This document shows positions 47,733 through 59,978 of a stretch of DNA of 64,000 bases, in pieces. The position numbers were made by a program, and so were the translations under genes. Source of the stretch: Sinotaia quadrata. Its lineage: Eukaryota; Mollusca; Gastropoda; Architaenioglossa; Viviparidae. The stretch's first letter is position 1. Every line of letters begins with the position of its first letter. The notes under the pieces are model-generated. The model was given only the letters and a program-made list of their open reading frames with translations, was not told the DNA's origin and ran no database searches. The stretch lies in assembly GCA_028829895.1 (NCBI GenBank), contig CM054179.1, positions 49,621,391 through 49,685,390 on the forward strand, in the 5' to 3' direction.

Positions 47733-48570
47733 AACTCGATCTGCGAAAGCACAAATTTTGGACCAAATCAACATAAAGGATCCTTAGATCAGTTCCAAGT
47801 GTCAGTCTGCGTAATCTGCACTTCTTTAACGCGAACGTAAGTACGAATCAATCACTAAATCAAATTTTAAAGACGAATAGATTTTTGTTAAAAATTTGGA
47901 TTAAATGTAGTCTCAGAAACTAGTACAATCCATGTTTACTGTACAAATAAAATTATATAGCTTGTTGTGACATTAATGTCGCCAGTACTATCGAATGACG
48001 TGACATTAAAATAGCATTTTTCTTCCTGTCTGAAGACTGACCGTCTCAAGGATCAACGGAACGCTTACAGAGTAGGGACATTTTCATCTGTTAAATGCAG
48101 GACCAAAATCACCCCTTTCTAATCTTGTTAAAGCATCGATCGGGTTAATGACGATAGCCTTTGCTGTTCTACAACAAGAGGGAGACAACATATTGATTTT
48201 TTGTCTTTCAAGCCTGACAATTTGCAGTTAAGTTCAATAACCTCTGATCCATTCCAAACAAACGCTGGATTGTGACAGATCTTCTCAATCAAACTAAAAT
48301 TTTAAAATCTAGCAATGGCGTAACAAATTCTGAAGGTTACTCGAGTGTTTTCATAATTATCATTTACTTCTAATTTATGCCGTGGCATTAGTGATTGCAG
48401 CTGCGCATTCTGCAAATATCTATAAATAAATTAAATATTACTGTGCAACATATAGGCGCATGGTTTTATGTTGATTAGGTTAATTGCATGTCAAATTACA
48501 GAAAAGTGTCATTATTTAAGTATTGGGGGTCGTTAATAGTTGGACGAAAACGAGCTTAGTCTCTTCACCA
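47733..48570. other. Unique AT-rich sequence, no gene seen
   Basis: No tandem structure and no recognised coding region. Confidence 0.5.
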
Positions 48571-49513
48571 TTACTTGTCCTAGTTTTGTCCTAGCTTTGT
48601 CCTAGTCTTGTTTTAGTCTTGTCTTAGTCTTGTCCTAGTCTTGTCCTAGCTTTGTTCTAGTCTTGTTTTAGTCTTGTCTTAGCCTTGTCTTAGTCTTGTT
48701 CTAGTCTTGTCCTAGCTTTGTTCTAGTCTTATTTTAGTCTTGTCTTAGCCTTGTCTTAGTCTTGTCCTAGCTTTGTTCTAGTCTTGTTTTAGTCTTGTCC
48801 TAGCCTTGTCTTAGCCTTGTCCTAGTCTTGTCCTAGCTTTGTTCTAGTCTTGTTTTAGTCTTGTCTTAGCCTTGTCTTAGTCTTGTCCTAGCTTTGTTCG
48901 AGTCTTGTTTTAGCCTTGTCTTAGCCTTGTCTTAGTCTTGTCCTAGCCTTTTCTTAGTCTTGTCCTAGCCTTGTCTTAGCCTTGTCTTAGTCTTGTCCTA
49001 GCTTTGTTCTAGTCTTGTTTTAGCCTTGTCTTAGCCTTGTCTTAGTCTTGTCCTAGCCTTTTCTTAGTCTTGTCCTAGCCTTGTCTTAGCCTTGTCCTAG
49101 TCTTGTCCTAGCTTTGTTCTAGTCTTGTTTTAGTCTTGTCTTAGCCTTGTCTTAGTCTTGTCCTAGCCTTTTCTTAGTCTTGTCCTAGCCTTGTCTTAGT
49201 CTTGTTCTAGTCTTGTCCTAGCCTTGTCTTAGTCTTGTCCTAGTCTTGTCCTAGCCTTGTTCTAGTCTTGTCTCAGTCTTGTTCTAGTCTTGTCCTAGCC
49301 TTGTTCTAGTCTTGTTCTAGCCTTGTCTTAATATTGTTCTAGTCTTGTCCTAGCCTTGTCTTAGTCTTGTTCTAGTCTTGTCAAGTCTTGTCCTAGCCTT
49401 GTCTTAGTCTTGTCCTAGTCTTGTTCTAGTCTTGTCCTAGACTTGTCTTAGTCTTGTCCTAGACTTGTCCTAGCCTTGTTCTAGTCTTATCCTAGCTTTG
49501 TCTTAGCCTTGTA
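48571..49513. repeat. 11-bp-unit array, about 85 copies over 0.94 kb
   Basis: The unit is tagtcttgtcc with variants at few positions (tagccttgtct, tagctttgttc, tagtcttgttt). Variant order repeats in longer blocks: tagctttgttc then tagtcttgttt recurs many times. The plus strand is strongly T-rich and A-poor. It is the longest single array in the window. Confidence 0.97.
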
Positions 49514-50721
49514 TGATTTAGTCAATTTCCATGTCTATGGGTCTACACCACGCGTACCTCCATTTCTTGAGAACAGTTGTTTCACCAACGCTTCGACAAA
49601 GAAAATGTCATTTATTTCATTGCTTGTGCGCGCGCGTTTAATATAGATAATCAACGTCTTTGCAATCACATCAGAATTCAAACTGACATATGAACGTTTA
49701 AATGCATCTGACACATGTTCCGGATTTATACGATATATAATTTACTTGAGCAACGTAATGCTATTCGGCCCCTGTTTTATTCTTGCTAGGCTTTCACATT
49801 CAGACCTCGCTCAACCAATGCATTGAGTTTAATTCACTCCATAACAGTGTTCTGAAAACCACGCACTCGTTTTGGTTCGGGTTTGTTGTTATTGTTTTTT
49901 TTTTTTTTTATCTTTTGTGTTCACATTTTATTTTAAAAACATTTTAATCAGAATATGTTTATCGAAATTAACTTCTTTGTTAAATGCCAAGCCTTCAACG
50001 ATCAAACTAGTAATTGCTGCCTACTCAAGAATTCCATCTATAGCGACTCAAAATAAAAATACTGAAATGAAGTATTAAAGGGTAGCTATTTTTTTAAAAA
50101 TCAATATTAAAAATAGAAAATTGCAAGAACAGCAGTAACAACAAAAACACACGCGACTGATTACAAGCAGTAAAGTCTATGCCACTGCATCGGAGAAAAT
50201 GATTACTCCCTAAACTTTGCAACTTTTTCCATTCCATTTTATTGTTGCCACAAGGGAAAGAATCTAACAATCATGCCGTTTTCTAGCCGTGCAAGTTCTT
50301 CACGTCACATAACTCAGAACCACGTCACGAAAATGATGACGCCTCGCAGGCGCGGATAAGGTACCAACAGGTAATATTCTAAATCACCTCTCACACGTAC
50401 AAAGGATGCCTGTACCGCCAGTTGGAAACCATTTCACAGAGCTCTAAGAGTGAGTCATTCGTTAAACACATTCTCGACAGTGTTCTGGTGCCTTGGCAGC
50501 CTCCCTGTGCGGCCTTGGGGGAGAAAAAGATTAGAGGGAATATCAACCGGCTGGGGAATTGCAACCTTTAGGGGCTTTAGTCTTGGACGACACGTGTTCA
50601 TACTTTTAGAGCTTGGAAACGTGCAGATTATAATGGACACAATGTATCAATGTCATTAACTTTCTTTCCTTCATGTTGTACATCCCATTGTGTCAGTAAC
50701 ACGATGTCTGTATATTGCTAT
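49514..50721. other. Unique sequence, no gene recognised
   Basis: A CpG-containing stretch at 50300-50370 includes two cacgtca strings and gatgacgcctcgcaggcgcg. The open frames at 50450-50659 have no known domain. Confidence 0.45.
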
Positions 50722-51005
50722 AGTGCTTGCTGTCAAAGTTTAGACAACACTGCTGTTACTGCTTGCTGTCAAAGTTTAGACAACACTGCTGTTACTGCTT
50801 GCTGTCAAAATTTAGACAACATTGATGTTACTGCTTGCTGTCAAAGTTTAGACATAGACAACACTGCTGTTACTGCTTGCTGTCAAAGTTTAGACAACAC
50901 TGCTGTTACTGCTTGCTGTCAACATTTAGACAAAACTGTTCTTACTGTTTGCTGACAGGTTTAGCAACACTGTTTTACTGCTTGCTGTCAAAGTTTTGAT
51001 GACAC
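50722..51005. repeat. 36-bp minisatellite, about 7.5 copies
   Basis: tgcttgctgtcaaagtttag plus acaacactgctgttac. One unit has a 6-bp insertion (acatag). It reads as a repeated 12-residue frame. Confidence 0.95.
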
Positions 51006-51212
51006 TGTGTGATGAATTTGAACTAGACCTTTAAAGGTGCACATACCAAATTCAGACATAAAACATGGTTGGCTTCTTTCTGCTTCTGCGAATTTCAGTG
51101 TGGTGAGACAATGTAAAACTTCATTCGATTTGATTTGTTATGTAATACTTTGTAATTTTCATTTAATAAAAGTGATGTGATATTCACGCCTTGTAAGCTT
51201 CTCTATAATAAA

Positions 51213-51663
51213 AGCGATGTAATGTGTTATGTGTGCGTAAAGTAGTGATGCGTTATGTGTGCGTAAAGTAGTGATGTTTATGTGTGCGTAAAGTAGTGAT
51301 GTGTTATGTGTGCGTAAAGTAGTGATGTGTTATGTGTGTGTAAAGTAGTGATGTGTTATGTGTGCGTAAAGTAGTGATGTGTTATGTGTGAGTAAAGTAG
51401 TGATGTGTTATGTGTGCGTAAAGTAGTGATGTGTTATGTGTGCTTAAAGTAGTGATGTGTTATGTGCTCTTAAAGTTTTGATGTGTTATGTGCTCTTAAA
51501 GTAGTGTTGTGTTATGTGCTCTTAAAGCAGTGATGTGTTATGTGCTTTTAAAATAGTGATGTGTTATGTGCTCTTAAAGTAGTGATGTGTTATGTGCTTT
51601 TAAAGTAGTGATGTGTTATGTGCTTTTAAAGTAGTGATGTGTTATGTGCTTTTAAAGTAGTGA
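51213..51663. repeat. 26-bp minisatellite, about 17 copies in two variant domains
   Basis: Unit gtagtgatgtgttatgtgtg plus cgtaaa. Left copies end gtgcgtaaa; from about 51460 copies end ctcttaaa or cttttaaa. The boundary is sharp. Confidence 0.96.
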
Positions 51664-52196
51664 AGAATCAAAACGATCCCGCCTTTTACAACTTAACCCT
51701 AAAATTCGCTGCAAAATAACAAAGCAAGCAAAACTGGAAAAATCCTATTCCTTTTCGCATTGTCTCTTTCACTGAGTGACTTGAACATAAATTCAAAAGT
51801 AAATATATTTTAAAAACAAAAATAAACTCGATTTAATTTTAAACTGGAAAGGAGTCAGTTAAATATTAAACATGCCAATCTTTTCTTCAAGCCTATGTTC
51901 CTAAACAGCCTTAACACCCATTTCTTAATTATTTACAATATACTTAGATTATACATTATCAACTAAGACAGAACCGATTAGGAGACAGACCACGTGTTTA
52001 TATTACTAAGTGTATTCAATCTGTCTCTCTCTCTTCCGATCTCTTTGTCTGTCTCATGGAAAAAAAATAGCTAACCATTGTTTGCTTGAAAAGTTAATTC
52101 CATGATCTCACATATGTTTTGGTGAAAACATTTTACAATTTTTAAATGGTATGTTTCAAAATGAATGTATACTAAAATTCTTGAATTATATAATAA
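51664..52196. other. Unique AT-rich sequence
   Basis: No feature recognised. Confidence 0.5.
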
Positions 52197-52855
52197 GTGG
52201 GCGTCCGCGTAATCATCACAAGTTCATTCCTCCTTTTTGAACAAGATCACAAACCATCTCTGTCAATGTCTCTCTCTCTCTCGATCCCACTCCTTTGTGA
52301 ACAAGATCACAAATCACATCTGTCAATGTCTCTCTCTCTCTCGATCCCACTCACTCCTTTTGGTTTGTGTCTCTTTCTCTGTCTTTGTTTCTCGATATTT
52401 GTTTTTTCTTTTCTCTCTCAGTTTTCTCTCTCAGTTTTCTCTCTCAGTTTTCTCTCTCAGTTCAACCTCTGCTCGTCTGTCTACAAAATTCATTGTGACT
52501 TACTTTTTGCCTTTCTGTCTGTATGTTTGTCTGTCTACAAAATTCATTCTGACTTACTTTTTGCCTTTCTGTCTGTATGTTTGCCTGTCTTGATCTCTAC
52601 ATTTCTCATTTTGACTCACATTTTGTGTCTGTCTCTCTATCGCTTTAGTCTGACTTACTTTCTGCCTACTTATCTGTCTCTCGGTCTTTGTCTCTCTTTT
52701 GCTCTGCATCTCTCTCTCTCTTCCTCATTCTGTCTGATCTCTCTCTCTCTCTCTACGGATGTTTCAATTTATTTGTTTTATTCTTTTTTCAGTTCTCTCT
52801 CTCATTCTCCCTGTTTTTCGCTTTCTCTGACTCTATCTCTTATTGCAGTCTCTTT
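52197..52855. repeat. Pyrimidine-rich tract with nested 60-, 13- and 54-bp repeats
   Basis: The plus strand is mostly C and T. A 60-bp unit (gaacaagatcacaaa, then tgtcaatgtctctctctctc) occurs at 52239 and 52299. agttttctctctc repeats about four times near 52420. A 54-bp unit with gtctacaaaattcatt occurs at about 52475 and 52529. The 231-residue Leu/Ser-rich frame is compositional. Confidence 0.92.
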
Positions 52856-53555
52856 CAAGCACATACACAAACACAATCACGCATTTGCATAAACATTTTT
52901 TTATAATCATACAGTGCACTTAAAAATATTGTATAAGACTAAGAGTGCATTTCTACTACGTTTAATGCCAAATAGAGTGAACGCATTTCTGTGTATATTT
53001 CACACCAAATGGACAATCATTTCTTACCTGAACGCATTTCTGTGAACAATTAATGCCAAAAGAACAAATGTCTCTTACCTGAGTGCAGTTTAATTATACG
53101 TCCTATTTCACCATCAGTTAAATAAGATTACATCCCTTCACGAGCTGGTAAATCCTCAGCAACTCAAACTTCCTCCCAGATCTGAAAGACATAAAGGGTT
53201 GATTATTTTACTAACACTCTTTCGGTATATTTGTTTGCATATGTAGTGTTTGTTAACCTTCAAATGTTTCGTTTTGTTCGAATGTGTTGTTCAGTTTCTG
53301 GTTCACTATGTCGCCTGTATGTACAATGACGTAAGCTATTTAAATTTAATATTTAAAAAAAATCAATGACATTTATAAATATATATTGCGTGAATTTGCG
53401 TCAATATTTCGTACTGACGGATTTTGTGACTGCGCATGCGTACTTATTCCATGTGCACTTCTTATTATTCCATGGGTATTAAGGGGTTATCTGGATCTGA
53501 CAAATTACACGTTTATCTTCAAGTACATTTTCATTCACTGTGCTCTGAAGGGCAT
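52856..53555. other. Mostly unique; weak repeat at 52940-53095
   Basis: gaacgcatttctgtg-type motif about three times with divergence. No gene recognised. Confidence 0.5.
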
Positions 53556-53965
53556 GGTAGAGGACGTGATTCAATATTTTAAATTACAAATTGACGTAGC
53601 AAGTACTGTATTTCAGTTCTACGTGATTCAATATTATTAAATTAAAATTTGACATAACAAGTACTGTATTTCAGTTCTACGTGATTCAATATTATTAAAT
53701 TAAAATTTGACATAACAAGTACTTTATTTCAGTTCTACGTGATTTTATTAAATTAAAAATTGACGTAACAAGTACTGTATTTCAGTTCTACGTGATTTTA
53801 TTAAATTAAAAAATGACGTAACAAGTACTGTATTTCAGTTCTACGTGATTTATTAAATTAAAAATTGACATAAGTACTGTATTGCAGTTCTACGCGATTC
53901 AATATTATTAAATTAAAAATTGATATTACAATAACAAGACTGTATCTCAGTTCTACGAGTTACAT
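53556..53965. repeat. 53-58-bp AT-rich minisatellite, about 7 copies
   Basis: Units contain aacaagtactgtatttcagt and ctacgtgattcaatatta. Left copies are 58 bp and later ones about 53 bp because caata is lost. Confidence 0.94.
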
Positions 53966-54139
53966 TATATAAATTATGCTGCTGGGTAAAAGCTTGTACA
54001 AATTACAGTTTTATCTGAATAAACGCAAGCCAGTGTTGGGTCGTTCTGACCAGAACAAATAGATGACCAGAAAATCAGGTCAGATCAAAACGCTCATGAA
54101 CAATTCACCTGGAACAATTTACTATTTCAAGTATACATT

Positions 54140-54475
54140 ATCATTCCAGGACTCAATTAATAAACCGCTATTTTAGGATTCAAGTATACTTTGCTAGTCC
54201 AGGACTAAAGTATACATTGACAGTCCAGAACTCAAGTATATGTTGCTATTATAGGACTAAAATATGCATTGATAGTCCAGTGCTCAAGTATACATTGATA
54301 GTCCAGGACTCAAGTATATATTGCTATTATAGGACTCAAGTATGCATTCATTGATAGTCCAGGACTCAAGTATATATTGCTATGAAAGGACTCAAGTATG
54401 CATTCATTGATAGTCCAGGACTCAAGTATACATTGCTAGTCCAGGACACAAGAAGACACTGCTATCCCAAGACTC
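54140..54475. repeat. Degenerate repeat of about 30 bp
   Basis: Recurring tagtccaggactcaagtata and ttgctat strings, partly in 60-bp blocks. Confidence 0.88.
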
Positions 54476-54729
54476 AAATGGTGCACTAGATTAATGAAGA
54501 TTGTAATTTTATCCCCAAGTGTTAGGCGGTGAATCAGAACCCGTGCATGCGCTAGGAGTGCATGAGTCATTCAGTACTTTCGCACTTGAGCAATTATTAG
54601 CGCAACACCTCGTTCTGTAGGCGACGACCTTGCTCAGGGACTGGCTCCTAGGATGTGTGAAGGCCTGTTACGTCACTTCCATGCCAGTCGTGTCACTAGC
54701 ATTTCTTCACGTAAAAACAGCGCTCCGTG
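54476..54729. other. Unique sequence between arrays
   Basis: Short, mixed composition, nothing recognised. Confidence 0.4.
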
Positions 54730-55810
54730 ATCTACAAGTGCATTTGAGTGAACTAATCACCGCATGTGGGTGAACAAATAACTGAATGTGAATGAAATAA
54801 TGACTTAACTGAATGTGAGGGAAATAATGACTTAACTGAATGTGAGGGAAATAATGACTTAACTGAATGTGAGTGAAATAATGACTCCATTTCACTGAGT
54901 TGATGAATACGAGTATATGGTGTAATGTCTATATGTGAATGAAGTAATGACTGAGTGAAGATATTACGTCATTTCACTAAGACGACTGCACAAAAGTTGA
55001 TGGTATTGCATGAAAATGAAATTATGCTTGTTTGTGAGTGAACAGATGACACGCCAATGAATGACTATAACTTAGTGAACTGATGACACGCCAATGAATT
55101 GATGACTATAATTTTGTGAACTGATGACACGCCAATGAAGTGATGACTATAATTTTGTGAACTGATGACACATCAGTGAACCTGACGACCATGTTAGTGG
55201 TCTGGTCTCTACCTGTTTGCAGACTGATGATTGCATGCTAATGAATTGGTGATTACATGTTTATAAACTGGTGACTATCTGTTACTGAACTGGTGACTTA
55301 ATGTTAGGGAAGTGATGACACGTTAATAAAGTGGCGATTGCATATTAATGAATTTATATTATGTCAACAAAATGGTGACTATATATTAATGTACTGGTGA
55401 TTGCATGCTAATGAACTGGTAACTACATTTTAGTGATCTGATAGCAGCATACCAGTGAACTGGTGGTGACATATTAGTGAACTGGTGAATATATATTAGT
55501 GAAGTGAGGTTAAGCAGGTGACTATATTTCAGTGAACAAGTGTTATGTTAGTGAAATGGTAACTACATATTAGTTGAACCGATCACTGTGAAAACATGCT
55601 AGTGAACTGGTTACTACATATTAGTTGAACTGATCACTGCTGCAAGCCAGTGAACAAGTGACTGCATATTAGTGACGGCAGGCCAGTACACAGGTGACTG
55701 ACTACATGCTAGTGAACTTGTAAGTACGAGAGAATGATTTGGTGAATGCACATGAGTGAACTGGTGACTCAACGTGAGTGAACTCAATGCGAGAGAACTA
55801 ATGACAGTAT
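54730..55810. repeat. 1.1-kb old array of gtgaactgatgact-type units, with younger subarrays
   Basis: The whole stretch is built from diverged agtgaactggtgactacat-like units. Inside are a clean 27-bp subarray (54784-54890, gaatgtgagggaaataatga) and a roughly 41-bp subarray (55060-55180, gaactgatgacacgccaatg). Confidence 0.85.
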
Positions 55811-57100
55811 CCGCCAAGTAAACTGCTCAAGACACCAGCTCTTTAGTGTGTTTACACTTTCACTCTAAAAGAGTTACGAGAGTTTGCATGAAATCCGGAG
55901 ATTGCAGCCAGCAAAAATAGCACGGGCTCACAGCCTTCCCATTCATGCGTCATCAAGATCTTTAGACACATTGCTACAACACGCGGCCGAAAATTGTCAG
56001 AAGCATGCAAGCACTTAGGTAAAAAACGAGGCTCCATTTACCACACAACACTTTAGAACATAAAAAAAAATCCCAACAGAAGAAAACAACTCCACGCGAG
56101 TTGCCAAATATGCAATCCTAAAGCTGCGAACATGGATGAAATTCATTAAAATATTTATCAAACAAAGCCCAGTTATTCTCACTCATGCAAAATAACATTC
56201 AACAGTCGCGGTATTGAAAAGAAAAGTCCAGGTGTACACTAATTATTTATTTCTGTCCAATTTTACTTTCTTTACTGGGCAGATCAAAGTATCCCCTTCG
56301 CAAGTTTTGTCTCAAGCAGGCCACCATACATATGAATTTAAGAATTTTTAAAAATAAATATATAACACAAAAGGTATACTTTCTCCAAATGAATTTTGGA
56401 GACTCCAGGTAATGTTGTAACTTCTTACTTTCACGTTTCTGCAAGGTTAGTTCACAATCAATGTTACCTTTAGCAAATAGCAATTTCATATCCAGAGGAT
56501 CAGTTGTCACTCTATCCAGCCAAATGCAATCTTCTATAAGGACTTAAGTATATTATACTGTTACACTCAGGCTATATAACATATTAGCTCTGTTTAAGAT
56601 AACGAAGAAAGAATTAACAAATGCGATTTTAATAGGTGAAATATATACTTCAGCTCTCATGGTTTGTTTAATCCTTAGTGACTAAAGATTTTAGACAACA
56701 AAAATAAGGTCTAAATCAAACGTGACAGATATTTACTGTTAAAGAATTTAGTGATCAAACTAATGTATATGTGCCTATCTTATTTCTAAATTAATAATAC
56801 AAAATAATATTACAAATTAATAATAATTTTTATATACACGCAATCAAAGCTTACGTTTGTTTTATTTTGTTGCTTTTTTTCCCAAATGAATCATGTTCAA
56901 TATACAATTCCACTCAGAATTAATTTTTCTTACCTTCTACATATGGACTGTTCTGCTTTTGTTGCTAGGTAAATAAACGAATTTAGAAAATAAAATAATA
57001 ATTCTAGCCAAACTTATAACAGGCAACTCAACAAAATTGAAGTTAAGATGCCTTTTATAAATTTTCTTGAACTTATTTCAACCTAGATTAACTAAATACG
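55811..57100. other. Unique AT-rich sequence, no gene recognised
   Basis: Minus-strand open frames at 55852-56037 and 56247-56510 have natural-looking composition but no family I know. Confidence 0.4.
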
Positions 57101-57390
57101 TTCCTATTTTCAAAGAAAATGAGTCCTTTAATTTACTTTCAACCTAAAATCATCAATTACTGTCTTATTTGTAACTTATTAAATTCGTTACGTTTCACCT
57201 AAATTCATCAATTACTGTCTTATGTAACTTAAATTCGTTACTTACACCTAAATTCATCAATTGCTTCTACCTATCATCCTAAAATCATTACTTACTTTCT
57301 AAACTGTAATATATAAATTCATCAACAACTCTTTTCCACTTCCAACCTACATTCATCATGTACTTTCTCACTTTCAACCCGTATTCATCA
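57101..57390. repeat. Degenerate AT-rich repeat (cctaaattcatcaattactg type)
   Basis: cctaaattcatcaatta and similar strings recur about six times at irregular 40-60-bp spacing. Confidence 0.75.
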
Positions 57391-57790
57391 ATAGCGGCCT
57401 GCGTAACTACTGTGTATTGCTTTTAAAAAAAATTCTATTACTTCGTGCACTTTCATGAATATATAATGCACAGCTTTCATTTTTACACATGACATAACGT
57501 TAAGTGACATACTCACATTATATTTCAGCCATATGTTTCCCGCGGCCCGCACGTATTTAGCCGATTTATCCAATCAAAACCAATTTCACAACAAACACTA
57601 GGTCACACATCTTGGCGCACTTTATCCATGGTGAGATCCGTTGTGGTTCGTCCGATATCGAAATTTAATCTCTCATGGAAACTGTACTTGGATTATTCCA
57701 CATCCTTGAATCCACTGCTTAAATAAACTAAAATATATACGTTTTAAAAAATTAAGAATTGCAAGTCTAAGATGTATATTTAGGGGGGGA
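57391..57790. other. Unique AT-rich sequence
   Basis: Nothing recognised. Confidence 0.5.
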
Positions 57791-57799
57791 GGGAGAATA

Positions 57800-58640
57800 T
57801 TATGAACAACGATCGCTTTTTCCCTTTCTTCCGGAATTGCACGTTGGCTGCAGGTAGAACGCTTCAGTTGGGCCAAACTTTAAGCCGCACGGATGCACGA
57901 AACACACCTTTGTACAAGGTAAGCCATTACACAACTCACAAACACTCACGACTGTACAAATAGTTAGCAGAAATCTGTTTCTTATCTTCGATAAACTGCA
58001 AGTCCTGGAATAGATGTGAATTTGTGCCGGACATGAAGAAAAGTCGGAGAAGCAGTACACAGTATTCCCAGCCAAACTTTTTTTTTTTATCTTCCAGGTG
58101 AAACAAACATCAAGACGTGAGCAAAACACCTTTCCACCAATCAAGTTGTGCGGCACTCGTACGTTTGCTGGTCAGTCTAAGAGAGGGCGTCGGTGATGCT
58201 GACAAGAGAGCGGCATCTTCCGTGGAAAACACTCGACTATAGGGTACCAAAGTTCTTTCACTCGAAACTGGGCAATAGCAGAGCGGCTCGTTTCTGGTGA
58301 GAATGGAACTGTACCGACTTTCTACAATGCCAGCCACGGCACCCCTCGCGCCCCCTAGGCTTGGCCTACCAGCCTCGTAGCGTTCAGCGTGCTGAGCGCG
58401 CAGCTCCAAGAAGAAGCAAGACTTTGTTTACTGTACAGCAAATACCCCACCGCTCTTTGAAGACTCTCTCTCTCTCCCTCTCTCTCTCTTCATCCCTCTG
58501 TCCCGCTCTCTTTAGCCAAGGCCCTGTTGGTGCATGTAGCGTGTTAAGTTCGCAGTCTGTTGGTGATTCCAGTCAGACCGGGAAAGGCTTACCGTCCCGC
58601 GTGGCTGGACAATACTCAGAGGCACGTGCGCTCTCATAAA
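57800..58640. promoter_or_regulatory. CpG-rich unique island, candidate promoter or first exon
   Basis: This is the longest GC- and CpG-rich unrepeated stretch in the window, densest at 58150-58440 (ctcgcgccccctagg, gctgagcgcgcagc). It contains a CT tract at 58464-58492. Open frames exist on both strands (57800-58156 and 58110-58409 on minus; 58361-58639 on plus) but none has a domain that I recognise. Function is inferred only from composition. Confidence 0.3.
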
Positions 58641-59978
58641 CTCTCCTATGCATACCAAAATCAGCAGTGGATGAGTATAAAACGTATGTACGTTTATATC
58701 TTTCGAGCGGGAGTAGGTGGGGGTCATGGGTGCTACTCCCCCCCAAAAAAACAAAATAACACTAAAATTTACCTTACTCCCCACCCCACGGATAAGTAAA
58801 CAGCGTGGCAGCACTCTGTCGCTTTGAGTTGGATTGTTTAAATAAAGGTACAGATTGTTTCTAAATAAAAATCCAGATTGCTGATACGTACCCACAGTTC
58901 ACTCGACTAATGGTGCTGACTGGTGATGATGAGGGTTTGAAATTTATGGGCACATTCGAACAATGCTTATGAACCTTATTGTACCCGATATAATTCAGAT
59001 CCAAACGCCGTTAAGTGTTCCTGGGGGTCATTAGAGTGCGTTGGTTCTAAAAGAATGCATTATTTTATTTACCTGATCACACCGCACGTGTAAATTACAA
59101 AAAGAGTGATTGACCTCACCTCGGACGATTAAGATTATCGGGTTTAGCTTTCTGCTGTATACCATGAAAGGATCATTTCATATATTATCAGGCAAATCCC
59201 AACAAAATTCCAATGCAAAACGGCAAGTATAGTCTATACTGACATTACAAAAAGGAAAACAAGAAAGACTCGTCACAAAATAATAGTCAGTGAGTTAGAC
59301 AACATTGACTCACAAGCGAAGACAATGACGAAACTCAATAATCAGTGAGAAAACAGTAAGTAATCGATACACCAAATGGCGTGGGGTGGCAGAACAAACA
59401 CAACCTTGAAAAGCACAAGTATTAGGTGTTCAAATACACACCAAAAAAAATCTAGCAGCCTGCCTGTTGGAGTGAGAGGAGGGGAGATGGGTGGTGGTTC
59501 ATAATGGCACCGACTTCATAAACTGCGAACATATATATTTGACAGTGGATTTATAGTAATTGATTTTGGACTGCAGCTCTGACTGAGAGGTTTTTAATGG
59601 TTCCGCCATTTTTCTTACACTAATTTTACTTTCTTCCGACTATGGCGGGCAATAAAACTGTGCCACCTAGTTTCACGGCGGCAAGTAGCATGTCATAATA
59701 GAGAGGATTCAGTACGGTTTAACGACAGAGATAGAAATTTACTGATTGGACACGAAAGCCCTCCAAACCTATCGATAACTGCAAAGTTGTCTCGTTTGTG
59801 CTTCTGTAGCATGGGGCTGCAGTGAATCTAGCTGTTAGTGGTATCGTCCTGCCGATTATTACGCTGACTGCCACACATCTTCGTTGGAGGAGCTAAGAAC
59901 ACGTATGGTAAGCCGAGCGTGTCAAGAATTAGCACTGCCACTAACCGTCAAAGATGTTACGCTTTCATTTGTAGTTCC
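58641..59978. other. Unique sequence, no gene recognised
   Basis: C/A run near 58738-58750. Two ccgccat/atggcggg strings (about 59605 and 59643) face each other. No exon recognised. Confidence 0.45.

Noticed and set aside
50650..50955. Cys-rich repeated frame (ACCQSLDNTAVT)
   Set aside because: Translation of the 36-bp minisatellite. No signal peptide or flanking gene structure.
52197..52892. 231-residue Leu/Ser-rich frame resembling a membrane protein
   Set aside because: The frame comes from a CT-rich low-complexity tract with nested tandem repeats, not from a membrane protein sequence.
56247..56510. 87-codon minus-strand frame, and the frame at 55852-56037
   Set aside because: Natural-looking composition but no family signature. 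The first starts at GTG, which is not a usual animal start.
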